A stretch of DNA of 9,686 bases, from positions 1 through 9,686 of the forward strand of contig JADLBB010000083.1 of the NCBI GenBank assembly GCA_020848055.1, written 5' to 3'. The notes under the pieces are model-generated. The model was not told the DNA's origin. It did not search any database and worked only from the letters and a program-made list of their open reading frames with translations. Positions within the stretch are counted from its first letter, which is position 1. Every line of letters starts with the position of its first letter. Position numbers and translations under genes: made by a program. This stretch comes from Chloroflexota bacterium (GTDB taxonomy: Bacteria; Chloroflexota; Limnocylindria; QHBO01). Positions 1 through 4,890 of the stretch are shown here, piece by piece.

Positions 1-303
1 AACTTCGTGGTCACCCGACCATGTCCCGCCGGCTCGGCCACCGATCTCAACGGCGACGGGCTGGCCGACCGCTGGGTCAACGGCGACCTGACGATGACGC
101 TATGCACGGCGGTCGCGACGCCGACCTCGCCATGCCCCACGACCGGCACGTACTGCGCCACCCAGGATCCAGTCGGCTGCCTGGTGCAGGTGACGCTCAC
201 TTACCGGACCGATATCGTCGTGCCGCTGGTGGGGGCGCTCCTCCCGACCGATGCCGGCGGCCGGTTCCTCCAGTCGGTCACCGCCACGATGGTCGTGAAC
301 TGA
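1..303 (+). CDS. TadE-like pseudopilin, C-terminal end (5' truncated by window edge)
   Basis: The frame is open from base 1 and stops at TGA 301-303, so only the last 100 residues are visible and the N-terminal membrane anchor lies outside the window. The end of the protein (CLVQVTLTYRTDIVVPLVG, then a stretch ending SVTATMVVN) resembles the C-terminal beta-strand and 'pl.p.l' segment of TadE-family minor pilins. Those are anchored in the membrane and exposed outside, where they help assemble Flp/Tad pili. The visible part has five cysteines, which would suit extracellular disulfides, and a Ca-loop-like DLNGDGLAD at bases 43-69. The stop overlaps the start of the next gene (TGATG), so the two are probably translationally coupled in one operon with the TadG-like gene and cpaB. 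The family call rests on context plus a weak C-terminal resemblance. Confidence 0.6.
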   Translation, partial: NFVVTRPCPAGSATDLNGDGLADRWVNGDLTMTLCTAVATPTSPCPTTGTYCATQDPVGCLVQVTLTYRTDIVVPLVGALLPTDAGGRFLQSVTATMVVN

Positions 304-2279
304 TGACCTCGTCCACGCCGCGGGGCCAGGTCCTGGTGATCCTTGCCCTCGTCATGGTCGTCCTGCTCGGCTTCGCCGGCATGGCCGTTGACGTTGGTCG
401 CCAGAACGCCGAGCGAAGGCACGTCCAGACCGCGGCCGATGCGGCCGCCCTCGCCGCCTGTCGCGAGATCATCGCCGGCGGCACCGATGCGGATGCGGCC
501 GCGGCGGCCAGCGAGGTGGCGATGACAAACCTCGCCGGCTCACCGTCCGGCACGGCCGCCACGATCGCGACGCCACCGTCCTACGCCGACCAGGACGGCG
601 ACGGAACGATCCAGGCCGACGAGCTCGTGAGCGGCATCGTCGTGGCCGGCACCACGGTGCGGGTCGCCATCGCCTCGAACGTGCAGACCGCGCTGGTCCG
701 CGTCGTTGGCGTGTCGAGCCTCGATGCCGGTGCGCGGGCCATGTGCCAGTTGCAGGGCGGTCCGGAGGTCCCGCTGGTCGTGCGCCGCTACACAAGCCCG
801 CCCGGTCCGGGCGGCAGCTTCCTCGACCACGTGGCCACTGCCGCCACCAGCGGGTCAGGCGGCGTCGACGCCCTTGACCCGCGCGGTTACGACGGCCGCG
901 TGCCGGCCAGCGAGGCGGCGCCCGGCCCGACGTTCCAGCTCTACGGTCCGGGCAGCAAGGCCACCAACGACTCGAGTTTCCGCGGCTTCATCGCGCTGGA
1001 CGTGCGCAACTTCGAGACCACCTCCAGCCGCGTCTACTACAACGGGGTCGCGGCCGGCACCAACCCGAACACGCTCAAGGACATGGAGGGCGCGTACTTC
1101 GTCACCGGCTATCCCGGCCCGGCGTTCCCGGCCATCAGCGTCCCGCCCAGCGGTGCGACCCAGGTCGCCGTGATCTCCGGCAACAGCACATCGTTCGTCG
1201 TCGGGCAGTTCGACGACTCGTACGTCGCCGGTGATCGGATCATGCTCGCGGTCTACGACGGGACGGTCATGCAGATCCCCGACTTCGCGATCGTGCCGCC
1301 GGCCGAGATCACGCTGCCCTCCACCACGGTGGCGCCCGTCAATGGACCGACCATCTCGGTCACCCGCAACTCGGAGTTCAGCAGCACGGTCACCCTGTCC
1401 CTCAAGGGCGATCCGTATGCCGCAACGATCGGCCATCCCGAACTGGACATCCTGCCCGATCCCTCTGTCGTGCCGCCAGCCGCCGGCAAGATGTCCGAGC
1501 CGACGTGGACGCCGAACGTGTTCGTTCCTGCCACGAAGGGCACCAACGTGACCATGACCGGAATGCAGACACAGTCCATCCCGCCGGGCATCTACACCCT
1601 CTGGATCGACGGCGAGTCCGGCAACCCGTACTACCAGCAGCGCCGCGTGCCGGTGGCCGTCAGAGTCCAGGACGACGCCAACGGTGACGGCGACTACAAC
1701 GACGCCGGCGACACGCGCGTGACGCGCGACTTCAGCTTTGCCAATGCGATCCTCGACGGCTCGACGGCAGTCCTGGGCGGCACGATCAACCTGCCACTCG
1801 CCGTGTCGACCGGCAGCGGCAGCTCCAACTGGGGCAGCGGTCCGCTGGCCGAGTCGCAGGTCGAACTCAGCTGGGACACCGACTCGTTCACCACCTGCAG
1901 CCTGAGCCCGGCGTCGCTCGGCATGGGATCCATCACGTTCAGCACCAGCCTCGTGACGCCTGCGACCGGGGCGGGCGCTCCCTCGACCCTTTCCATCAAC
2001 ACGGCCGGGCTATCGCAGGGCTGCTACATGTTCACCCTCCGCGGCCACGGCACGAACTCCGACGGTCAGCCGGTGAACCACCTGGCCAGCGTTCGCTTCA
2101 CCGTCGCGGCGACGACCTCAAGCGGGCAGTACGTCGACATCATCGGCTTCGCCGTGTTCGAGATCGACTCGATCGGGGCCAACAACATCAACGGGCACGC
2201 CGTGTCGCCCATCTACGCCGATCCACACGACCCCGGCCTCCGACGCGCGCAGCGCGCCCGGCTGCAGCCATGGTCGTGA
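303..2279 (+). CDS. TadG-like pilus-assembly / surface protein with long extracellular region
   Basis: 658 aa from the ATG at 303, which overlaps the upstream TGA by one base. The frame stays open further upstream, but only this start places the membrane anchor at the N-terminus. Residues 7-31 (RGQVLVILALVMVVLLGFAG, then MAVDVGR) followed by RRHVQTAADAAALAA at 39-52 are the hallmark of the TadG-like N-terminal domain: one membrane helix, then an amphipathic Ala-rich helix. The remaining ~600 residues are Gly/Ser/Thr/Pro-rich, beta-type and presumably extracellular. They include an EF-hand-like loop DQDGDGTIQADE (residues 96-107) and a second acidic loop around residues 458-470. At 658 aa it is far longer than a classical TadE/F minor pilin. 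It sits between a TadE-like gene and cpaB, which supports a role in Tad pilus assembly or as a surface adhesin. The function of the large C-terminal part is unknown; no named domain was recognised there. Confidence 0.75.
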   Translation: MTSSTPRGQVLVILALVMVVLLGFAGMAVDVGRQNAERRHVQTAADAAALAACREIIAGGTDADAAAAASEVAMTNLAGSPSGTAATIATPPSYADQDGDGTIQADELVSGIVVAGTTVRVAIASNVQTALVRVVGVSSLDAGARAMCQLQGGPEVPLVVRRYTSPPGPGGSFLDHVATAATSGSGGVDALDPRGYDGRVPASEAAPGPTFQLYGPGSKATNDSSFRGFIALDVRNFETTSSRVYYNGVAAGTNPNTLKDMEGAYFVTGYPGPAFPAISVPPSGATQVAVISGNSTSFVVGQFDDSYVAGDRIMLAVYDGTVMQIPDFAIVPPAEITLPSTTVAPVNGPTISVTRNSEFSSTVTLSLKGDPYAATIGHPELDILPDPSVVPPAAGKMSEPTWTPNVFVPATKGTNVTMTGMQTQSIPPGIYTLWIDGESGNPYYQQRRVPVAVRVQDDANGDGDYNDAGDTRVTRDFSFANAILDGSTAVLGGTINLPLAVSTGSGSSNWGSGPLAESQVELSWDTDSFTTCSLSPASLGMGSITFSTSLVTPATGAGAPSTLSINTAGLSQGCYMFTLRGHGTNSDGQPVNHLASVRFTVAATTSSGQYVDIIGFAVFEIDSIGANNINGHAVSPIYADPHDPGLRRAQRARLQPWS

Positions 2280-2298
2280 CCTGAGAACCCAGTTCACT

Positions 2299-2303
2299 AG
2301 GAG
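2299..2303 (+). promoter_or_regulatory. Ribosome binding site of cpaB
   Basis: AGGAG lies 9 nt upstream of the GTG at 2313. It is one of the few clear Shine-Dalgarno sites in the window and decides the GTG start, because no ATG lies near the N-terminus of the CpaB frame. Confidence 0.7.
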
Positions 2304-2312
2304 CGCAATTTC

Positions 2313-3134
2313 GTGGAACTCGAGTACTCGGACAAGAACAGCAGACGGTCCAAGCTGTACATCGGCGTCGGATTCGTCGTGGCGCTGATGGTGGCCGGCA
2401 CGGTCTTCGTCGCACTGCAGTCCAACGCACTGCTCAGCGGCCGGGACGTGGAGATGCGATCGGTGGTGGTGGCCACCCGCGACATCCCCGCTCGCAAGGC
2501 GATCGAGGAGGGGGATGTGGCCGTGCGCTCGCTTCCCGCCGACCCGACCAACGAGACCGCCTTCTCGTCGCTGGACCAGGTGCTCGGACGCGTTGCCGGC
2601 TCGAGCGTCGCATCGGGCCAGCTGCTGACCCGTAACGTGCTGGCCTCCACGACCGAGGGCCAGACGTTCTCGATCCTCGATCCGAACGAGGAGTTCGACC
2701 CCAACGGCCCGGACCTGCGGGCGGTCAGCCTCACCGTCGAGGCGGCGAACGCCGTCGCCGGCACGCTGGTGCCGGGCCAGACGGTCGACCTGATCGTGAC
2801 CATGGCGATCAATCCTGAAGTCGGGCTCAGCCCGGACGAGGCCGCCGTACAGCAGGCGCGCTTCATACCGGGCCCTTCAACCAAGGTAACCCTGCAGTCG
2901 ATGACCATCCTGGCCCGCAACGGCGACCTCTACATCGTGCGCACCGACGTGGCGACCGCCGAGAAGATCGCCGAGCTGCAGGCCGTCGGCGGGGTGTTCA
3001 CCATGATCTTGCGGCCCGAGGTCGACGATCGGGTGGCCGATACCGAGGGTTCGACGGTGGATCGCCTGATCGAGGAGTTCGGCTTCCCGGTCCCGGTGCC
3101 GCCGGATCTCGACCAGCGCAGCGCCGGGAACTAG
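2313..3134 (+). CDS. cpaB: CpaB/RcpC, Flp/Tad pilus assembly protein with SAF domain
   Basis: 273 aa from a GTG start preceded by AGGAG. Domains in order: a short charged cytoplasmic N-terminus, one membrane helix at about 15-36 (YIGVGFVVALMVAGTVFVAL), a SAF domain at about 50-112 (VVVATRDIPARKAIEEGDV through VASGQLLTRNVL), and an RcpC-like C-terminal domain at about 136-235 (LRAVSLTVEAANAVAGTLVP, then GQTVDLIVT). In known Tad systems CpaB/RcpC is a membrane-anchored periplasmic or external protein needed for pilus assembly, and its SAF domain is thought to bind a cell-wall polymer. It is the last gene of the + strand Tad cluster here; the ATPase and platform genes (tadA/cpaF, tadB, tadC) are absent and may lie to the left of the window. 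Its TAG overlaps the stop codon of convergent coaE. Confidence 0.85.
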   Translation: MELEYSDKNSRRSKLYIGVGFVVALMVAGTVFVALQSNALLSGRDVEMRSVVVATRDIPARKAIEEGDVAVRSLPADPTNETAFSSLDQVLGRVAGSSVASGQLLTRNVLASTTEGQTFSILDPNEEFDPNGPDLRAVSLTVEAANAVAGTLVPGQTVDLIVTMAINPEVGLSPDEAAVQQARFIPGPSTKVTLQSMTILARNGDLYIVRTDVATAEKIAELQAVGGVFTMILRPEVDDRVADTEGSTVDRLIEEFGFPVPVPPDLDQRSAGN

Positions 3135-3703
3135 GACGAGGTCAGCGCCGCCAGGGCACGCTCCACCTGGCGGCGCGTCTCCTCGAGTGGGGCCGAGCCG
3201 TCGATCACGACGTCGGCCGCTGCCACCTTCTCTTCCTGCGACGACTGCGCCGCGATCCGGCGCTGCGCAGCGGCCTCGTCCATCCCGCGTGACGTGGCCA
3301 GGCGCCGGAGGGCGTCGGCCGGATCGCAGCGGACCACCCACACCTGGTCGCAGGCGTCGGCCAGCGGCGACTCGAACAGCTTGATGGCCTCGACCGCACT
3401 CACCTCGACGCCGCCCTGCTCCAGCTCCGCGAGTCGCGCCCGGATCGCGCCGCGGACCCGCGGGTGCAGGATCGCCTCGAGATCGGCCAATGCCGCCGGA
3501 TCGTCGAACACGATGCGCCCCAGCTCAGCGGCGTCGTACGTTCCGAAGCGTCGCTCGATCGCTGCGCGCGCGTCGGAGTCGTTCAGGCGAACCTCGCGCG
3601 CCACCTCGTCCGCATCGATGGTCGCCACGCCCTCGTCGCGAAGCATGGCGGCCACCGTGGATTTGCCACAGCCGATGTTGCCGGTCAGGCCGATGACCTT
3701 CAT
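3131..3703 (-). CDS. coaE: Dephospho-CoA kinase
   Basis: 190 aa; close to, or slightly below, the usual family length of about 200. It catalyses the last step of coenzyme A synthesis, the ATP-dependent phosphorylation of the 3'-OH of dephospho-CoA ribose, in the cytoplasm. Visible motifs: P-loop GNIGCGKS at residues 8-15, the DAD motif at 30-32, FGT...ELGRIVFDDPAALADLE...HPRVR in the nucleotide/CoA-binding region, and IKLFESPLADACDQVWVV matching the family's 'PLLFE' strand. The stretch between FG and VF is shorter than usual (YDAAELGRI) and the usual dG.ldR element is missing. The ATG at 3703 overlaps the mutM TGA (ATGA), indicating translational coupling; polA-mutM-coaE is a recurrent bacterial gene order. 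A longer frame extends upstream into mutM but gives no CoaE-like sequence, so this start is preferred. Confidence 0.93.
   Translation of the reverse strand: MKVIGLTGNIGCGKSTVAAMLRDEGVATIDADEVAREVRLNDSDARAAIERRFGTYDAAELGRIVFDDPAALADLEAILHPRVRGAIRARLAELEQGGVEVSAVEAIKLFESPLADACDQVWVVRCDPADALRRLATSRGMDEAAAQRRIAAQSSQEEKVAAADVVIDGSAPLEETRRQVERALAALTSS
3145..3176 (+). terminator. 11-bp GC-rich inverted repeat just after cpaB (terminator-like)
   Basis: GCGCCGCCAGG (3145-3155) and CCTGGCGGCGC (3166-3176) are exact reverse complements with a 10-nt loop, starting 10 nt after the cpaB stop. The stem lies wholly inside the 3' coding end of convergent coaE. No T-tract follows (GTCTCCTC), so it is not a classical intrinsic terminator. 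It could still end or stabilise the tad mRNA, or be a by-product of coaE codons. Confidence 0.4.
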
Positions 3704-4614
3704 GACTCCACCGGCTGCGACAGCTCCGGCTGGCAGTGAGGGCAGAAGTGCGTGCTGCGCTGCCCGACGACGATGCGCCGGATCGGACGCCCGCATCGGT
3801 AGCAGGGCTGCTCGGTGCGCCGGTAGACCATCAGGCGCTCGGCGTTGTCGCCGGGCAGGCCATCGGCGCCGACGTAGTCGCTGAAGCTCGAGCCGCGATT
3901 GTGTATCCCCTGTCGCAGGACCTGGCGAACCGCCCGATGCAGACGCCTGACCTCGTCCGGCGTCAATGTGTCGGCGCGGCGCAGGGGATGGAGGCGCGCC
4001 CGCCACAGCGCCTCGTCGGCGTAGATGTTCCCCACCCCGGCGATGAACGACTGGTCGAGCAGCAGGGTCTTGAGCTTGGCGGATCGCCGCGACAGCCTCT
4101 CCGCGAGGCGTGCCGCGCTGAACGATCGAGCCAGCGGCTCGGGTCCGTGCCCGCTGAATACCTCGCCGATGCGGTACCGGCCCGCGCTCTCGGCGACCCT
4201 GCGCGACCGTGCTCCACGCCCGGCGCCGACGCTGCGCATCCCGCCACCCGGCCACAGCCCGATGCGACCGAACTTGCGCACGTCGCGGTAACGCAGCTCG
4301 CGACCGTCGGCGAGATCGAACACGACGCGCGCGTACGGGTCGGGAGGCGTGCCGGCGGGGGCAACTATCAGCGCGCCGGTCATCCGCAGCGCGACGGTCA
4401 TGATTCGCCCGTCGGCCAGGTGAATCAGGACGGTCTTGGCGCGCCGGCCCACCCGGTGGATCAGCGCTCCGGCGATCTCGGCCGCGAACCTCTCTGCCGG
4501 CTGCGGGTGGCGGATCGTCCGATCCCAGGTGACCGTCGCACGGGTGATCGTGGCGCCAGCGACCCAGCGCTGGAGGTCACGCGCGACGGTCTCGACTTCG
4601 GGCAGTTCAGGCAT
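3700..4614 (-). CDS. mutM: Formamidopyrimidine-DNA glycosylase (Fpg/MutM)
   Basis: 304 aa. A bifunctional DNA glycosylase/AP lyase that removes 8-oxoguanine and formamidopyrimidines in base excision repair. The N-terminus MPELPEVET gives the catalytic Pro (after Met removal) and Glu. K60 in RRAKTVL matches the conserved lysine. M78 (LRMTG) and R113/F115 (DVRKFG) match the residues that fill the gap left by the flipped base. DQSFIAGVGNIYADEAL (187-203) is the helix-two-turn-helix. The zinc finger uses C271, C274, C291 and C294, with R286 (GQRSTHFC) as the finger arginine. About 22 extra residues, rich in Gly/Arg, lie between KFG (114-116) and GPEPL (157-161) compared with E. coli MutM. The start at 4614 is fixed by MPELPEVET. 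It follows polA after a repeat-filled gap and overlaps coaE by 4 nt. No clear Shine-Dalgarno site is visible. Confidence 0.96.
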   Translation of the reverse strand: MPELPEVETVARDLQRWVAGATITRATVTWDRTIRHPQPAERFAAEIAGALIHRVGRRAKTVLIHLADGRIMTVALRMTGALIVAPAGTPPDPYARVVFDLADGRELRYRDVRKFGRIGLWPGGGMRSVGAGRGARSRRVAESAGRYRIGEVFSGHGPEPLARSFSAARLAERLSRRSAKLKTLLLDQSFIAGVGNIYADEALWRARLHPLRRADTLTPDEVRRLHRAVRQVLRQGIHNRGSSFSDYVGADGLPGDNAERLMVYRRTEQPCYRCGRPIRRIVVGQRSTHFCPHCQPELSQPVES

Positions 4615-4623
4615 GGCTGCAGT

Positions 4624-4857
4624 CTGCCCGTTCGCTTCGTGCCGTGCTGGCACATCCCGGCCGGGATCGGGCCGGCGTGTGCCCGGGTGGCACGCATAGG
4701 TCGGGCAGACGCGTGGGCTTGCCCGGGTGGCACGCATCGATCAGGCGGGCCGTTCGGCAGCCGCCAACTGCCCCGCGGCGTGCCCGCAATATGCCCCGCC
4801 GGCACAAATCGGACGGGCAGGAATCCTTCCCTGTCCGATGCGTGCCCAGCCGCACAC
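4624..4857. repeat. Cluster of five 31-nt hairpin-forming intergenic repeats between polA and mutM
   Basis: Five copies of one motif fill most of the 276-bp gap 4615-4890. By eye the consensus is CTGCCCGTCCGATGC followed by GTGCC-N5-GGCACA. Copies: 4624-4654 (+), 4678-4708 (-), 4718-4748 (-), 4790-4820 (-) and 4827-4857 (+, with one base lost in the right dyad arm). The right half is a dyad: GTGCC/GGCAC exact in copies 1 and 2, TGCC/GGCA in copies 3 and 4, GTGC/GCAC in copy 5. The N5 loop differs between copies (GTGCT, CGGGT, CGGGT, CCGCC). A 17-nt stretch starting GCCCGGGTGG is identical at 4681-4697 and 4721-4737. A degenerate sixth copy may start at 4768. Possible roles are a REP-like element, repeated operators for mutM, or a structured leader RNA; none can be chosen from one locus. 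Confidence 0.75.
4654..4667. repeat. 14-bp perfect palindrome between repeat copies
   Basis: ATCCCGGCCGGGAT is its own reverse complement. It lies between the first and second 31-nt repeats, upstream of mutM. The central CCCGGCCGGG could be a binding site or part of the repeat architecture. No function is assigned. Confidence 0.35.
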
Positions 4858-4871
4858 TCGCGTCCACACCA

Positions 4872-4889
4872 GCGGGCGCGCGCGCCCGC
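4872..4889. terminator. 18-bp perfect G/C palindrome right after polA stop
   Basis: GCGGGCGCGCGCGCCCGC is a perfect palindrome starting one base after the polA stop (TAG, 4893-4891 on the - strand). In the polA transcript it could fold as a G/C hairpin, but no U-tract follows. It might stall polymerase or protect the 3' end. The alternating CG core could also adopt Z-DNA. A role in termination is inferred from position only. Confidence 0.4.
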
Positions 4890-4890
4890 G

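Noticed and set aside
21..302. Upstream extension of the TadG-like frame by 94 residues
   Set aside because: It is an Arg/His-rich shadow of the TadE-like gene and would put the membrane anchor in mid-protein. TGATG coupling at 303 is the better start.
3704..4255. Upstream extension of the coaE frame across mutM
   Set aside because: It is an out-of-frame shadow of mutM. The P-loop kinase begins at MKVIGLTGN.
4678..4748. Sigma-54 or NtrC-type sites in the repeats (TGGCAC and GCAC-like elements)
   Set aside because: The required TTGC element at the correct spacing is absent, and the dyad spacing differs from the NtrC consensus.
4624..4857. CRISPR array
   Set aside because: Copies are in both orientations, irregularly spaced and divergent. 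There are no uniform spacers and no cas genes.
4607..4867. 86-residue Cys-rich open frame on the - strand across the polA-mutM gap, with repeated CHPG / CVPPGH peptides
   Set aside because: The peptide repeats are just translation of the 31-nt DNA repeats, which occur in both orientations. There is no ribosome site, and the frame runs into the start of mutM.
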